Notes under the pieces: generated by a model
What the model saw: the letters and a program-made list of their open reading frames with translations, nothing else
Databases searched by the model: none
What the model was told of the DNA's origin: nothing
In this document: positions 50,130 to 60,430 of the stretch, piece by piece
Numbering within the stretch: the stretch's first letter is position 1
Layout of the letters: every line of letters starts with the position of its first letter
Position numbers and translations under genes: made by a program
Assembly: GCF_030056575.1 (NCBI RefSeq)
Contig: NZ_JASHHX010000001.1
Coordinates: forward strand, 434,001 to 498,000
Source of the DNA: Rhodoblastus sp. 17X3
GTDB lineage: Bacteria; Pseudomonadota; Alphaproteobacteria; Rhizobiales; Beijerinckiaceae
DNA: 64,000 nucleotides
Direction: 5' to 3'

Positions 50130-51176
50130 ATGTCCAAAATCCTGCTGCGTTCCGCCCTCGTCGTCGCCGTCGTCGGCGCCGCCGCGTCCACCCTCGCCGC
50201 CGATATTTCCGGCGCTGGCGCGACCTTCCCCTATCCGGTCTATTCCAAATGGGCCGACACCTATAAGAAGGACACCGGCATCGGCCTGAACTATCAGTCG
50301 ATCGGCTCCGGCGGCGGCATCAAGCAGATTGTCGCCCGCACGGTCACCTTCGGCGCCTCCGACGCCCCGATGAAGGCGGAAGACCTGGAAAAGAACGGTC
50401 TTGTGCAGTGGCCGCAGGTCATGGGCGGCATCGTGATGGTCGTCAATCTGGACGGCGTCAAGCCGGGCGAAATCGTCATCGACGGCCCGACCCTCGCCAA
50501 AATCTTCCTCGGCGAAATCAAGACCTGGAACGATCCGGCTCTGGCCAAGTTGAACCCCGGCCTGAAGCTGCCCGAAGGCCCGATCGCCGTCATCCATCGT
50601 TCGGACGGCTCCGGCACCTCGTTCAACTTCACCGATTACCTGTCCAAGGTCTCGGCGGATTGGAAGTCCAAGGTCGGCGCCGCCGCCGCCGTCGAATGGC
50701 CGATCGGCCTCGCCGCCAAGGGCAATGAAGGCGTCGCCAACACCGTGGCCAACACCAAGGGTTCTGTCGGCTATGTCGAATATGCCTATGCCAAGCAGAA
50801 CAACATGACCTACGCCAAGATGGTCAACCACGACGGCAAAACGGTAGCGCCGACCATGGAAAGCTTCCAGGCCGCAGCCGCCAACGCCGACTGGGCCAAT
50901 GCGCCGGGCTATTACCAGATCCTGACCGACCAGAAGGGCGCCGCCTCCTGGCCGCTCACGGCCGCGACCTTCATCCTGATCCCGAAGCAGCCGCAAGACG
51001 CTGCCGTCGCCGGCGAAGCGCTGAAGTTCTTCGACTGGGCGTTCAAGAACGGGTCCAAGGAAGCCGCTGCGCTCGACTACATCCCGATGCCTGACAATGT
51101 CATCGGCATGGTTCGCAAGACCTGGGCGGCGGACGTCAAGACCGCGGACGGCAAGCCGGTCTACGAGTCCAAGTAA
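50130..51176 (+). CDS. pstS: Phosphate ABC transporter substrate-binding protein
   Basis: A 348-residue periplasmic phosphate receptor. The signal peptide is [20 protein letters not shown] through LAADIS. The phosphate-binding motifs are [32 protein letters not shown] and [16 protein letters not shown]. The ATG at 50130 follows GAGAGG. It is the first gene of pstSCAB-phoU-phoB and directly downstream of a Pho box, so it should be strongly induced by phosphate starvation. Confidence 0.96.
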   Translation: MSKILLRSALVVAVVGAAASTLAADISGAGATFPYPVYSKWADTYKKDTGIGLNYQSIGSGGGIKQIVARTVTFGASDAPMKAEDLEKNGLVQWPQVMGGIVMVVNLDGVKPGEIVIDGPTLAKIFLGEIKTWNDPALAKLNPGLKLPEGPIAVIHRSDGSGTSFNFTDYLSKVSADWKSKVGAAAAVEWPIGLAAKGNEGVANTVANTKGSVGYVEYAYAKQNNMTYAKMVNHDGKTVAPTMESFQAAAANADWANAPGYYQILTDQKGAASWPLTAATFILIPKQPQDAAVAGEALKFFDWAFKNGSKEAAALDYIPMPDNVIGMVRKTWAADVKTADGKPVYESK

Positions 51177-51237
51177 CGCTGCTCCTGCTGGCCGGGGGCT
51201 TGAGCCTCCGGCCGCTCAATTGTACGAGGAACGAAAC

Positions 51238-52233
51238 ATGGCGGAGGCCGCATTGAGTTCCGTGGCGAAACCTGCGGCGCAGGGCGATAGTCGTTTAAAG
51301 GTGTTGCGCCGCTTCGAGCTCGGCGACCAGGCCTTTCACATCCTGACCAAGACCTGCGCGGTCGCTGTTCTGCTTTTGCTTGGCGGGGTCATCTTTTCCC
51401 TGATCCACGGCTCGATCCCGGCCCTGGAAAAATTCGGCTTCGGCTTTCTGACGTCGCAGGCCTGGAACCCCGTCACCGAGAATTTCGGCGCCGCTCCAGC
51501 GATCTACGGCACCCTGATCACCTCGATCATCGCACTGGCCATCGCCGTGCCGCTTGGCTTGGGCATCGCTGTCTTCCTGACCGAGCTCTGCCCCTACGCG
51601 CTGCGGCGGCCGATCGGCATCGCCGTCGAATTGCTGGCGGGCATTCCCTCGATCATCTACGGCATATGGGGCATGTTCGTCCTTGCGCCCTTCCTGCAGG
51701 AACATGTTCAGCCGGCGATCATCGCGATTTTCGCCAATGTGCCTTTGCTGAACCAGCTCTTCTCCGGCCCGCCCTATGGCATCGGCATCGCGACCGCGGG
51801 CCTCATCCTGTCCATCATGATCCTGCCGCTGATCTCCTCGATCTCACGCGACGTGTTCGAAACGGTCCCGACCGTTCTGAAGGAGTCCGCCTTCGGCATC
51901 GGCTGCACCCGCTGGGAAGTGATCCGCAACATCGTTGCGCCTTATACGGGCGTCGGCCTGGTCGGAGGAATCATGCTGGCGCTTGGCCGCGCGCTCGGCG
52001 AAACCATGGCGGTCACCTTCGTCATCGGCAACGCCCACAAGATCGCCCCTTCGATCCTCGGCCCCGGCACGACGATCTCGGCGACCATCGCCAATGAATT
52101 CACCGAGGCCGACGGCGCGATCTATACCTCTTCGCTGATCACGCTCGGCCTGCTTCTTTTCATCATCACCTTCATTGTTCTCTCGATCTCGCGCCTGCTG
52201 CTGATGCGCATCGAAAGCCAGGGAGCGCGTTGA
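51238..52233 (+). CDS. pstC: Phosphate ABC transporter permease
   Basis: A 331-residue inner-membrane permease with six helices after a 40-residue cytoplasmic start. It has the PstC blocks [40 protein letters not shown] (the EAA coupling loop) and [17 protein letters not shown]. It pairs with PstA to form the phosphate channel. The start ATG at 51238 follows an AGGAA ribosome site. The stop overlaps none of pstA, which starts 2 bp later. Confidence 0.95.
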   Translation: MAEAALSSVAKPAAQGDSRLKVLRRFELGDQAFHILTKTCAVAVLLLLGGVIFSLIHGSIPALEKFGFGFLTSQAWNPVTENFGAAPAIYGTLITSIIALAIAVPLGLGIAVFLTELCPYALRRPIGIAVELLAGIPSIIYGIWGMFVLAPFLQEHVQPAIIAIFANVPLLNQLFSGPPYGIGIATAGLILSIMILPLISSISRDVFETVPTVLKESAFGIGCTRWEVIRNIVAPYTGVGLVGGIMLALGRALGETMAVTFVIGNAHKIAPSILGPGTTISATIANEFTEADGAIYTSSLITLGLLLFIITFIVLSISRLLLMRIESQGAR

Positions 52234-52234
52234 C

Positions 52235-53077
52235 ATGTCCGCACTGCAAGCCGCGCGCAAGACGCGCAGCGCCGTCGCCATGGGTCTCTGCGTCGCCTCG
52301 GCGGGCGTCGGCCTCATCGCCCTGGCCTTCATTCTGGCGGCCCTGTTCTGGAACGGATTTTCAGGCCTGAACCTCAAGGTCTTCACGGAAATGACGCCGC
52401 CGCCCGGCTCCGCGGGCGGTCTGCTCAACGCCATCGTCGGCTCGCTGATCATGACTTTCTTCGGCGTGCTGATCGGCGCCCCTCTGGGCATGTTCGCCGG
52501 CACCTACATGGCCGAATATGGCCGTAACTCGAAGCTGACGACCGTCGTGCGCTTCATCAACGATATTCTGCTGTCGGCGCCTTCGATCGTCATCGGCCTG
52601 TTCGTCTATGAGATCACAGTCGTGCAGATGGGCCATTTCTCGGCCATTGCCGGCTCGATCGCTCTCGCCTTTCTGGTCGTGCCCGTCGTGGTGCGCACCA
52701 CCGAGGACATGCTTAATCTCGTGCCCGGCTCGCTGCGCGAGGCCGCGACCGCCCTCGGGCTGCCGCGCTCGCTGGTCATCCGCCACGTCGCCTACAAGGC
52801 TGCGAGGGCGGGCCTCATCACCGGCCTGCTGCTGGCCGTGGCTCGCGTCTCCGGCGAGACCGCGCCGCTGCTCTTCACCGCGCTGAACAACCAGTTCTGG
52901 AGCACCAAGCTGGACGCGCCCATGGCCAGCCTTCCGGTCGTGATCTTCCAGTTCGCGCTGTCGCCCTACAAGGAATGGCAGCAGCTCGCCTGGGCCGGCG
53001 CGCTCCTCATCACCCTCGCCGTTCTGGCTCTGTCGATCACCGCCCGCGTTCTCGGCGCGCAAAGGACCAGCAAATGA
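52235..53077 (+). CDS. pstA: Phosphate ABC transporter permease
   Basis: A 280-residue inner-membrane permease partner of PstC, six predicted helices. PstA blocks: [40 protein letters not shown] (coupling loop continuing ATALGLPR) and [25 protein letters not shown] nine bases upstream of the ATG. The terminal ATGA overlaps pstB by 4 bp. Confidence 0.95.
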   Translation: MSALQAARKTRSAVAMGLCVASAGVGLIALAFILAALFWNGFSGLNLKVFTEMTPPPGSAGGLLNAIVGSLIMTFFGVLIGAPLGMFAGTYMAEYGRNSKLTTVVRFINDILLSAPSIVIGLFVYEITVVQMGHFSAIAGSIALAFLVVPVVVRTTEDMLNLVPGSLREAATALGLPRSLVIRHVAYKAARAGLITGLLLAVARVSGETAPLLFTALNNQFWSTKLDAPMASLPVVIFQFALSPYKEWQQLAWAGALLITLAVLALSITARVLGAQRTSK

Positions 53078-53874
53078 CCAATGCTCTTTCGCAGGAAGCC
53101 CCGGCGTCGCGCGACAAGCTCGCGGAAAAGATGTCGGTCAGGAATCTTGACTTCTTCTATGGCGAGACCAGGGCGCTGAAGTCCGTCAGCGTCCCGCTCT
53201 ACGCAAATCAGGCGACCGCCTTCATCGGCCCGTCGGGCTGCGGCAAGTCCACGCTGCTGCGCGTGCTCAACCGCATGTACGACCTTTATCCGCGCCAGCG
53301 CGCCGAGGGCGAAGTGCTGCTCGACGGCGAGAATATTCTGAATCCGAAACAGGACATCAACGCCCTGCGCGCCCGCGTCGGCATGGTCTTCCAGAAGCCC
53401 ACGCCCTTCCCGATGTCGATCTATGACAACATCGCCTTCGGCGTCCGGCTCTATGAAAAGCTCGGCAAGGCCGACATGGACGAGCGCGTCGAGAAGGCCC
53501 TGCGCGGCGCGGCGATCTGGGACGAAGTCAAGGACAAGCTCAACGCCAGCGGCCTCAGCCTCTCCGGCGGACAGCAGCAGCGCCTGTGCATCGCCCGCAC
53601 CGTCGCGATCCAGCCGGAAGTGATCTTGTTCGACGAGCCCTGTTCGGCGCTCGATCCGATCTCCACCGCCAAGGTGGAGGAGCTGATCGACGAGATGCGC
53701 CGCGACTACACCATCGCGATCGTCACGCATAACATGCAGCAGGCGGTGCGCGTCTCGCAGTACACGGCCTTCATGTATCTCGGTGAAATGGTCGAATTCG
53801 ACGATACAGACAAGATCTTTACGGCGCCGAAAGAGCGCCGCACCCAGGATTATATCACCGGCCGTTTCGGCTGA
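53074..53874 (+). CDS. pstB: Phosphate ABC transporter ATP-binding protein
   Basis: A 266-residue ABC ATPase powering phosphate import. Walker [10 protein letters not shown] is at 52-60, the ABC signature LSGGQQQR at 163-170 and Walker B VILFDEP with D187-E188. The C-terminus [18 protein letters not shown] is diagnostic of PstB. The start overlaps the pstA stop by 4 bp. Confidence 0.97.
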   Translation: MTNALSQEAPASRDKLAEKMSVRNLDFFYGETRALKSVSVPLYANQATAFIGPSGCGKSTLLRVLNRMYDLYPRQRAEGEVLLDGENILNPKQDINALRARVGMVFQKPTPFPMSIYDNIAFGVRLYEKLGKADMDERVEKALRGAAIWDEVKDKLNASGLSLSGGQQQRLCIARTVAIQPEVILFDEPCSALDPISTAKVEELIDEMRRDYTIAIVTHNMQQAVRVSQYTAFMYLGEMVEFDDTDKIFTAPKERRTQDYITGRFG

Positions 53875-53908
53875 TTTCGGCTCTCCGGCCAGACAGGAAC
53901 AAGGCACC

Positions 53909-54607
53909 ATGGTCGAACATACCGTCAGATCTTTCGACGCCGATCTCGAAACGCTCGACCGCCACATTTCAGAAATGGGCGGAATCGCCGAAAAAATGCT
54001 CGCCGACGCAATGGACGCGCTGTCGACGATGAATGTCGAACTCGCGCAGAAGGTCATCGCGACCGACGTGCGTCTCGACGTGCTGCAGCGGACGGTCGAG
54101 GACCTCGCCGTACGCGTTCTAGCGCGCCGCCAGCCCGTCGCGGTCGATCTCCGCGACGTCGTCGGCGTGATCCGCATCTCGGCGGATCTGGAGCGCATCG
54201 GCGATCAGGCCAAGAACATTGCCAAGCGCGCCGCCAAGATCGCCGGGGAGTCCCGCATTCCGCGCGCAGTGGTCGGCCTCCGGTCGATGCACGATCTCGC
54301 CGCCACGCAGCTCAACGACGTGCTGGACGCCTATGCCCAGCGCGACGTCGAGCGCGCCAAGGCGGTCTGGAACCGCGATCTGGAGCTGGACGCGCTCGAG
54401 GATTCCGTGTTTCGCGACCTTCTCACCTTCATGATGGAAGATCCGCGCAACATCACTTTCTGCACGCATCTGCTGTTCTGCTCGAAGAACCTTGAGCGCG
54501 TCGGCGATCACACCACCAATATCGCCGAAACGGTCCATTACATCGTGACCGGGGAGAGCATGCCGGGCGAGCGCCCGCGCGGCATCGATTCCTCGACTTT
54601 GCCGTGA
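53909..54607 (+). CDS. phoU: Phosphate signalling protein PhoU
   Basis: A 232-residue protein of two PhoU three-helix repeats, each with the metal-binding E/D-x3-D pattern (DLERIGDQAKNIAKRA at about 94-109 and NLERVGDHTTNIAETV in the second). It links Pst transporter state to PhoR, keeping PhoB inactive when phosphate is plentiful. An AAGG ribosome site is close to the ATG at 53909, 34 bp after pstB. Confidence 0.95.
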   Translation: MVEHTVRSFDADLETLDRHISEMGGIAEKMLADAMDALSTMNVELAQKVIATDVRLDVLQRTVEDLAVRVLARRQPVAVDLRDVVGVIRISADLERIGDQAKNIAKRAAKIAGESRIPRAVVGLRSMHDLAATQLNDVLDAYAQRDVERAKAVWNRDLELDALEDSVFRDLLTFMMEDPRNITFCTHLLFCSKNLERVGDHTTNIAETVHYIVTGESMPGERPRGIDSSTLP

Positions 54608-54630
54608 GTCTTTAGGAGCCATTCGATTTC

Positions 54631-55374
54631 ATGAACGAACCGCGCGCATCGGTCATCGGCGCCGCCTCGCCAGGCGGCGCCCCACGAATTCTGGTTGTCG
54701 AGGACGAGGCCGCCCTGGCTCTCATGCTGAGCTACAATCTCGAAGCCGAGGGCTATGTCGTCGAGCGCGTCGAGCGCGGCGACGAGGCGGAACTGCGGCT
54801 TGAAGAAACCGCGCCGGACATGGTCATTCTCGACTGGATGTTGCCCGGCGTCTCGGGACTGGAAATCTGCCGCCGCCTTCGGGCGCGGGAAGCCACCCGC
54901 ACTCTGCCGGTCATCATGCTGACCGCGCGCGGCGAAGAGGGCGAACGCGTGCGCGGCCTCTCGGTCGGGGCCGACGATTATGTGGTCAAGCCATTCTCGG
55001 TTCCAGAGCTGATGGCGCGCGTGCGCGCGCTGTTGCGCCGGGCGCGCCCCGAACGCGTCGCCGTGAAGCTGACCGCCGGCGCGCTGGAGCTGGATCGGGA
55101 GACGCGTCGCGTCCGTCGTGGCGGCCGCGACGTCCATCTCGGCCCGACCGAATTTCGCCTGCTGGAATATCTGATGGAGAAGCCGGGTCGGGTCTTCGCC
55201 CGTTCGCAATTGCTCGACAGCGTCTGGGGCATGTCGGCCGAGATCGACGAACGCACGGTCGATGTCCATATCGGACGGTTGCGCAAGGCGCTTGCTGCGG
55301 GCGGCGAGGACGATCCGATCCGCACAGTGCGCGGCTCCGGTTATTCCTTCGACGAGACTTTCGGCCGCGGCTGA
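54631..55374 (+). CDS. phoB: Phosphate regulon response regulator
   Basis: A 247-residue OmpR/PhoB-family regulator. The receiver domain (18-135) has phospho-acceptor D68 in VILDWMLPG, acidic pair E24-D25, and conserved K in DDYVVKPFS. The winged-helix DNA-binding domain (about 145-243) includes GPTEFRLLEYLMEKPGRVFA and DERTVDVHIGRLRKAL. The first 17 residues are an extension relative to E. coli PhoB. It binds Pho boxes such as the one at 50023-50040. Last gene of the pst operon. Confidence 0.95.
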   Translation: MNEPRASVIGAASPGGAPRILVVEDEAALALMLSYNLEAEGYVVERVERGDEAELRLEETAPDMVILDWMLPGVSGLEICRRLRAREATRTLPVIMLTARGEEGERVRGLSVGADDYVVKPFSVPELMARVRALLRRARPERVAVKLTAGALELDRETRRVRRGGRDVHLGPTEFRLLEYLMEKPGRVFARSQLLDSVWGMSAEIDERTVDVHIGRLRKALAAGGEDDPIRTVRGSGYSFDETFGRG

Positions 55375-55629
55375 TCCCTGCAGGCGTCGCGTTCGGCCGG
55401 GCTTGTGCTGACCTCCCGCCGCCCAATGAAAAGCCGGCGTCGCTCCGCGCACGCCGGCTTTTCGTTTCACCAAAGGGCAGGGGGGAGGGGTCTGAACCGC
55501 GCCTTTCGCCGCCGGAGGTCTCGCCGCCGCGACTTGCCGACGTTACGCGCGGTCTGACCCGAACAGATTTGCTGCTCGAAGATCGCGCGCCGACGGGCCG
55601 GCCCCTCGCCCTTGCCCTTTTTGGGAGCC
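55375..55629. other. Convergent spacer between phoB and gcrA
   Basis: A 255-bp convergent spacer. Apart from the terminator hairpin at 55428-55463 it holds only GC-rich sequence with no ORF or further repeat that I can support. Confidence 0.5.
55428..55463 (+). terminator. Terminator of the pst-phoU-phoB operon
   Basis: A perfect 13-bp stem GAAAAGCCGGCGT (55428-55440) and ACGCCGGCTTTTC (55451-55463) with a 10-base loop. It has A-rich and T-rich flanks on both sides, so it may also work on the minus strand. Confidence 0.88.
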
Positions 55630-56145
55630 TCAGGCGCGGGCGATGCGCTTGTCGCGACGACGGTCCTGCGCCGGCTGATAGGCGATGCGCGCGTGATGGG
55701 CGCAATAGGGACCCACGCCGATCTGCATTTTCGCGCCGCAATAGCGGAAATCGGGGCTGGAGGGGTCGCCCAGCGGCCAGCGGCACATGGATTCCCGCAG
55801 GTCCATGATGCTCACGCGCTCGGACATGGGGATGACCACGTCTTCCGAGGCGCGGCGCGGCGCGGGCGCCGGAGCGGGGCGCAGATCGGCGGCGAGGGCG
55901 AGATTGCCGTGGACGACCGGAGTGGCGGTCGGGCGGTTCTCTTCCTCGGTCCGCGCCTTGGGGCGCGCACGGGCCGGCGCGGGGGCAGGCGACTTGACCC
56001 GGCCGGACAGGCCAAGACGATGCACCTTGCCGATGACCGCATTGCGGGTGATGCCATGAGCGAGTTCATTGGCGATCTGGCTCGCACTCAAGCCTTCCAG
56101 CCACATTTTCTTCAATTGCTCGACGCGTTCATCGGTCCAGGACAT
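55630..56145 (-). CDS. gcrA: GcrA cell-cycle regulator
   Basis: A 171-residue transcription factor of the alphaproteobacterial cell cycle. It begins MSWTDERVEQLKKMWLEGLS and has the helix-turn-helix ASQIANELAHGITRNAVIGK, continuing VHRLGLSGR. The C-terminal sigma-70-interacting part has SMCRWPLGDPSSPDFRYCGA and GPYCAHHARIAYQP, whose Cys/His residues are typical. A proline/alanine-rich linker joins the two. In Caulobacter it acts at promoters carrying CcrM-methylated GANTC sites. GGAGG eight bases upstream fixes the start. Confidence 0.93.
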   Translation of the reverse strand: MSWTDERVEQLKKMWLEGLSASQIANELAHGITRNAVIGKVHRLGLSGRVKSPAPAPARARPKARTEEENRPTATPVVHGNLALAADLRPAPAPAPRRASEDVVIPMSERVSIMDLRESMCRWPLGDPSSPDFRYCGAKMQIGVGPYCAHHARIAYQPAQDRRRDKRIARA

Positions 56146-56586
56146 TGAATTGACCTCCAAACGTTGTCCGTTTCGCAGGTTTGGCGGAAACGGCGGCTCC
56201 CCGGGCGGCGCCATCATTGGCGCTCGTGACTTCCGCTCAGCCGCGCGTTGCTGTTGCGCGCGGAGGCGTCCGGCTGCTTTCTCTTGCGGTCTTTCCGACG
56301 ACGGAATCATAACCAGTTCGGCTGCGCTGACGCAGCCGGTGGAAACGCTCCGACCGAACGAGGACTGACGAAGCAGGCGCTTGATAAGCAGGCGCCGCAC
56401 GAGATGTCGTAGCCGACAAGAGGGACACTACACTACTCGTTGAATCGCGTGCAACACTCGCAAGGCCGCGTCGCAGGTTTTCCCCAGCCCTTTACGCGAA
56501 ATCCGAAAAAGCTGGGACGACAGGTATTTTTGCCTTGCGCCTTTCGAGCAACGTCTCGCAGGGTTCCCGCCAAAGCCATTACAGAA

Positions 56587-56615
56587 TTGACCTTCCGGCC
56601 CGGATTTTCTAGATT
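56587..56615 (+). promoter_or_regulatory. Sigma-70-type promoter of argD-argF-hslO
   Basis: TTGACC (56587-56592) and TAGATT (56610-56615) are 17 bp apart, close to consensus. The start site would be near 56621, leaving a leader of about 114 nt before the argD start. Confidence 0.6.
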
Positions 56616-56629
56616 GCGGGCCTGTTGAC

Positions 56630-56659
56630 GCCGCCCCCGCGGGGCGGCGCTTTCATTTT
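56630..56659 (+). terminator. Hairpin with T-rich tail in the argD leader (possible attenuator)
   Basis: A perfect 8-bp stem GCCGCCCC (56630-56637) and GGGGCGGC (56641-56648) with a 3-base loop, followed by GCTTTCATTTT. It lies just after the predicted start site, so it would act inside the leader rather than after a gene. Confidence 0.4.
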
Positions 56660-56734
56660 CGGGTTCGCTGCCGGTTCTTTAAGGACTGCGCCTCTGGGGA
56701 GGCGATCGGCGGGCGGCTGTTGGGAGTTCTGGAC

Positions 56735-57943
56735 GTGACGTCAGCTATCCTTCCGACCTATGCGCGGTACCAGCTGGCCTTCGATCGCGGCGAGGGCGCC
56801 TGGCTGATCACGGCGTCGGGCGACAAATATCTCGATTTCGGCGGCGGAATCGCGGTGGCGAGCCTCGGCTACAATCATCCACACCTCGTGGACGCGCTGA
56901 TCCAGCAGGCGCAAAAGCTCTGGCACACGTCCAATCTGTTCCAGATCCCGCTCGGCGAGACCTTCGCCCGCCGCCTCGTCGACGCGACGTTCGCGGACAA
57001 TGTCTTTTTCACCAATTCCGGCGCGGAGGCGCTGGAATTGACGATCAAGATGGCGCGCAAGTGGAATTCGGCCAATGGCGCGCCGGAGCGGTTCCACATC
57101 ATCACCTTCGAGGGCGCCTTCCATGGCCGCACGCTCGCGACCATAGCCGCCGGCGGCAACGCCAAATATCTCGACGGCTTCGGACCCAAAATGCCGGGCT
57201 TTGACCAAGTGCCGTTCGGCGATCTCGAAGCGGTCAAAGCGGCGATCGGCCCGCAGACCGGCGCCATTCTGGTCGAGCCGATCCAGGGCGAGGGCGGCAT
57301 TCGCGTCGGCGCGCCGGAGTTCATCCGCGGCCTGCGCGCCCTCTGCGACGAGCACAAGCTGCTGCTGTGCTTTGACGAAGTGCAATGCGGCATGGGCCGC
57401 ACAGGCAAATTCTTTGCCTATGAGCGTTATGGAGTCGCGCCGGATATTCTGGCGTCGGCCAAGGGCATCGGCGGCGGCTTCCCGCTCGGCGCCGTGCTGT
57501 CGACCGCCGAAGCCGGCAAGGGCATGGGGCTCGGCACCCATGGCACCACCTATGGCGGCAATCCGCTCGCCATGGCCTGCGGCAACGCCGTGCTCGACAT
57601 TCTGCTTGCGCCGGGCTTCCTCGACGATGTCGCGCGCAAGGGCCTGCTGCTGCGGCAGAGCCTGGCGGGGCTGGCGGCGGAACATCCCGACGTTATCGCG
57701 GAAATTCGCGGCGAGGGCCTGATGCAGGGGATCAAATTGCGCGTGCCCAACGCGGATTTCGCTTCCGCTGCGCGGGCCGAAAAACTCATCGTCATTCCGG
57801 CGGCGGACAATGTCGTGCGCATCATTCCGCCGCTGATCGTTTCCGAGGACGAAATCCGCGAGGGCGTGCGCCGTCTTGGCGCGGCCTGCGCCCATTTTGA
57901 AGTTGCGGCGACGCCAAAGGGAAAGCTGGGAGCCGATTCATGA
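56735..57943 (+). CDS. argD: Acetylornithine aminotransferase
   Basis: A 402-residue class-III PLP aminotransferase making N-acetylornithine in arginine synthesis. PLP lysine K243 lies in [16 protein letters not shown], preceded by [12 protein letters not shown] with D214. [18 protein letters not shown] and EPIQGEGGI are also typical. I chose GTG at 56735 with GGGAG eight bases upstream; a TTG at 56720 is possible. It overlaps argF by 4 bp, which confirms the arginine assignment over other class-III transaminases. Confidence 0.92.
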   Translation: MTSAILPTYARYQLAFDRGEGAWLITASGDKYLDFGGGIAVASLGYNHPHLVDALIQQAQKLWHTSNLFQIPLGETFARRLVDATFADNVFFTNSGAEALELTIKMARKWNSANGAPERFHIITFEGAFHGRTLATIAAGGNAKYLDGFGPKMPGFDQVPFGDLEAVKAAIGPQTGAILVEPIQGEGGIRVGAPEFIRGLRALCDEHKLLLCFDEVQCGMGRTGKFFAYERYGVAPDILASAKGIGGGFPLGAVLSTAEAGKGMGLGTHGTTYGGNPLAMACGNAVLDILLAPGFLDDVARKGLLLRQSLAGLAAEHPDVIAEIRGEGLMQGIKLRVPNADFASAARAEKLIVIPAADNVVRIIPPLIVSEDEIREGVRRLGAACAHFEVAATPKGKLGADS

Positions 57944-58884
57944 AATTGCCGCCGATCGATCCGGCGCGTCGTTGTTTTCTCGACATTGCGGATTTCCCGC
58001 TCGACGATTTGCGCAACATTCTCGACCGCGCCGCCGACATCAAGAGCCGCCGCCGGAAAGGCCGTCCCTCGCCTGACCAGCCGCTCGCCGGCCGCACGCT
58101 CGCGATGATCTTCGACAAGCCCTCGACCCGCACCCGCGTCTCCTTCGACGTCGGCATGCGCGAACTCGGCGGCGAGACCTTGATGCTGACCGGCGCGGAA
58201 ATGCAGCTCGGCCGCGGCGAGACCATCGCCGACACCGCGCGCGTGCTGTCGCGTTTCGTCGACGCCATCATGATCCGCATCCTCGGCCATGAACATCTGC
58301 TGGAAATGGCCGCCTACGCCAGCGTGCCGGTCATCAACGGGCTGACCAAGCGCACCCATCCCTGCCAGGTCATGGCGGATATCCTCACCTATGAGGAGCA
58401 TCGCGGCGACATCGCGGGCGCGCGCGTCGCCTGGATCGGCGATTGCTGCAATGTGCTGACGAGCTGGGTTCACGCCGCCGCGAAATTCGGCTTCACGCTC
58501 GATATCGCCTCGCCGGAAGATCTGGCGCCGCGTCCGGAGCTCATCGCCTGGGCGCGCGCCCAGGGCGGCGTGGTCAATGTCATGCGCGATCCCTATGAGG
58601 CCGTGCAGGACGCCGATTGCGTGCTGACCGATTGCTGGGTCTCGATGGGCGACAAGGACGAAAAACTGCGCCATTCGCTGCTCGCGCCCTATCAGGTCAA
58701 CGCCAAGCTGATGCGCCACGCGGCCAAGGACGCCGTGTTCATGCACTGCTTGCCGGCCCATCGCGGCGAGGAGGTCACCGACGAGGTGATCGACGGGCCG
58801 CAATCTTTGGTGTTCGACGAGGCGGAAAACCGGCTGCACGCGCAAAAGGGCGTGCTCGCCTGGTGCCTGGAGGGAAATGAGTGA
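57940..58884 (+). CDS. argF: Ornithine carbamoyltransferase
   Basis: A 314-residue enzyme forming citrulline from ornithine and carbamoyl phosphate. The carbamoyl-phosphate motif STRTR is at 62-66, the ornithine-site DSWV-like WVSMGDKDE further on, and the catalytic HCLPAHRG near 267. Both ends overlap neighbours by 4 bp (argD and hslO), so the three genes are translationally coupled. Confidence 0.96.
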   Translation: MKLPPIDPARRCFLDIADFPLDDLRNILDRAADIKSRRRKGRPSPDQPLAGRTLAMIFDKPSTRTRVSFDVGMRELGGETLMLTGAEMQLGRGETIADTARVLSRFVDAIMIRILGHEHLLEMAAYASVPVINGLTKRTHPCQVMADILTYEEHRGDIAGARVAWIGDCCNVLTSWVHAAAKFGFTLDIASPEDLAPRPELIAWARAQGGVVNVMRDPYEAVQDADCVLTDCWVSMGDKDEKLRHSLLAPYQVNAKLMRHAAKDAVFMHCLPAHRGEEVTDEVIDGPQSLVFDEAENRLHAQKGVLAWCLEGNE

Positions 58885-59870
58885 CAACCGGTTCCGGTTC
58901 GCGCTTTTCCGCCGATTTTCCCTTCGCGGCCGCGGGGCAGGACGATTGCGTGCTGCCATTCGCGGTCGAGCCGCTCGACTTGCGCGGCCGCATCGCCCGG
59001 CTTGGCCCGGCGCTGGACGCCATCCTGACCCGTCACGGCTATCCCGATCCTGTCGCGCGTCTGCTCGCCGAAGCCGCCGCGTTGACCGTCCTGCTCGGCA
59101 CGGCCCTGAAATCCGAGGGCCGCTTCCAGTTGCAGACCCGCACCGACGGCATTGTCGACATGCTGGTGGTCGATTTCGACGCGCCGGACCGGTTGCGCGC
59201 CTTCGCCCGTTACGACGCGGCGCGGCTCCCGCAGCAGGGGGGCGTCGCGCCGGAGGCTTTGCTCGGGCGCGGCCATCTCGCCTTCACCATCGAACAGGGC
59301 TCCGAGGCCTCGCGCTATCAGGGCGTGGCGCCGATCGAGTCCGGCTCGCTGGAACAGGCCGCCCGGGTCTATTTCCAGCAATCGGAACAGATTCCGACCT
59401 TCATCCGCCTTGCGGCGGGACAGGTCGTGACGTCCTCGGGCGCGAGTTGGCGCGCCGGCGGCCTGCTCGCGCAATTCCTGCCCCATTCCGAGGAGCGCCG
59501 CCGCCAGGCCGATTTCCCGCCCGGCGACGCGCCGGAAGGCCATGCCGGGCATGAATGGAGCGAGGACGAGGCGTGGACCGAGGCGAAAGCCTTGGCGGCC
59601 ACGGTCGAGGATCACGAATTGCTCGATCCGGCCTTGCCAAGCGAGGACCTTGCCTATCGCCTGTTCCACGAACGCGGGGTGATGGCCTTCCCGGTCCAGA
59701 CCCTGCGCGACGCCTGCCGCTGCTCCAATGAGCGCGTCGAGGACATGCTGCGCAGCTTCTCGCAGCAGGAGCGCGACGACATGGTCGGCGACGATGGCGC
59801 GATCAGCGTGACCTGCGAGTTCTGCTCGACGCTGCGCCGCTACGATCCGGGCGATTTCCGCCAGGATTGA
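58881..59870 (+). CDS. hslO: Hsp33 redox-regulated chaperone
   Basis: A 329-residue holdase activated by oxidation. The C-terminal redox switch has the zinc-binding CRCSN ... CEFC pattern (CxC then CxxC, about 34 residues apart), and [16 protein letters not shown] is a typical core block. It starts at GTG 58881, overlapping the argF stop by 4 bp. An ATG at 58877 opens a different, non-conserved frame. Linkage of Hsp33 to argDF is common in alphaproteobacteria. Confidence 0.92.
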   Translation: MTTGSGSRFSADFPFAAAGQDDCVLPFAVEPLDLRGRIARLGPALDAILTRHGYPDPVARLLAEAAALTVLLGTALKSEGRFQLQTRTDGIVDMLVVDFDAPDRLRAFARYDAARLPQQGGVAPEALLGRGHLAFTIEQGSEASRYQGVAPIESGSLEQAARVYFQQSEQIPTFIRLAAGQVVTSSGASWRAGGLLAQFLPHSEERRRQADFPPGDAPEGHAGHEWSEDEAWTEAKALAATVEDHELLDPALPSEDLAYRLFHERGVMAFPVQTLRDACRCSNERVEDMLRSFSQQERDDMVGDDGAISVTCEFCSTLRRYDPGDFRQD

Positions 59871-60033
59871 TTTGCGCGCCCTGTCGCAGAGGGCGTGAAA
59901 GCAACTCTTTTCCCTCTCGGGCGTTTCTTGAACGGGACAGTGCGCGACGCGCGCCGTCCAGTTTGGCCTTCGTTGTCCGGCGGGCCAGAGATGCCCCTCC
60001 GAGCGATGGCGGGCATCCGGGAGGAGAAGAAAA

Positions 60034-60381
60034 ATGTTGCGGAAATTGCTCTTCGCTTTTGCGTTCGTCTGTGCCGGGCTGCTCGCCGCGCCGACCGAAT
60101 CCCTGGCCTTTCGCGGCGGCGGCCACGGCGGCTATCACGGCGGCGGCCGCGGCTTCCACGGCGGCTATCATGGCGGCTACCGCGGAGGTTATCGCGGCGG
60201 TTATCGCGGCGCCTATCGTGCTGGGTATCGGGGCGGCTATCGTCGCGGCTATTACGGCGGCGGCTATCGTCGGGGCTATTATGGCGGCGCCTACTACCGC
60301 CCCGGCTTTTACGGCGCAGGTTATGGCGCGTGCTGGCGCTGGAGCCCGTACCTGGGGCGCCGAGTGTGGATCTGCAATTAA
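60034..60381 (+). CDS. Secreted glycine/tyrosine-rich repeat protein
   Basis: A 115-residue protein. The signal peptide (about 1-25, MLRKLLFAFAFVCAGLLAAP) is followed by a repeat region of GGY, HGGY and RGGY units (residues 27-96) containing about a third glycine plus tyrosine, arginine and histidine. It ends in a short ordered cap ACWRWSPYLGRRVWICN with two cysteines. Similar small GY-rich exported proteins with a cysteine cap are common in Hyphomicrobiales; the function is unknown. GGGAGG lies upstream of the ATG. Confidence 0.72.
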   Translation: MLRKLLFAFAFVCAGLLAAPTESLAFRGGGHGGYHGGGRGFHGGYHGGYRGGYRGGYRGAYRAGYRGGYRRGYYGGGYRRGYYGGAYYRPGFYGAGYGACWRWSPYLGRRVWICN

Positions 60382-60396
60382 GGGCGCAGCCTGAAA

Positions 60397-60416
60397 GGGA
60401 CGGGCGCGCCCGTCCC
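60397..60416. terminator. 20-bp perfect palindrome between convergent genes
   Basis: GGGACGGGCGCGCCCGTCCC is a perfect palindrome placed between the convergent GY-rich and queD genes. It could form a strong hairpin on either strand but lacks a long T-run, so its activity as a terminator is uncertain. Confidence 0.55.
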
Positions 60417-60430
60417 ATTCTCCCGGCGCC

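Larger units (their letters stand above)
56146..56734. promoter_or_regulatory. Divergent gcrA / argD regulatory region
   Basis: A 589-bp spacer with no credible ORF. Two GANTC methylation sites (GAATC at 56304-56308 and 56442-56446) lie on the gcrA side. A TTGACC-N17-TAGATT promoter (56587-56615) and a GC hairpin (56630-56648) lie on the argD side. A second hairpin, GCGCCTC/GAGGCG, lies near 56688-56704. Confidence 0.5.

Noticed and set aside
58877-59554. ATG-initiated frame ([14 protein letters not shown]) at the argF/hslO junction
   Set aside because: Out of frame with the conserved Hsp33 sequence, which starts at the GTG four bases later; the product is Arg/Ala-rich shadow sequence.
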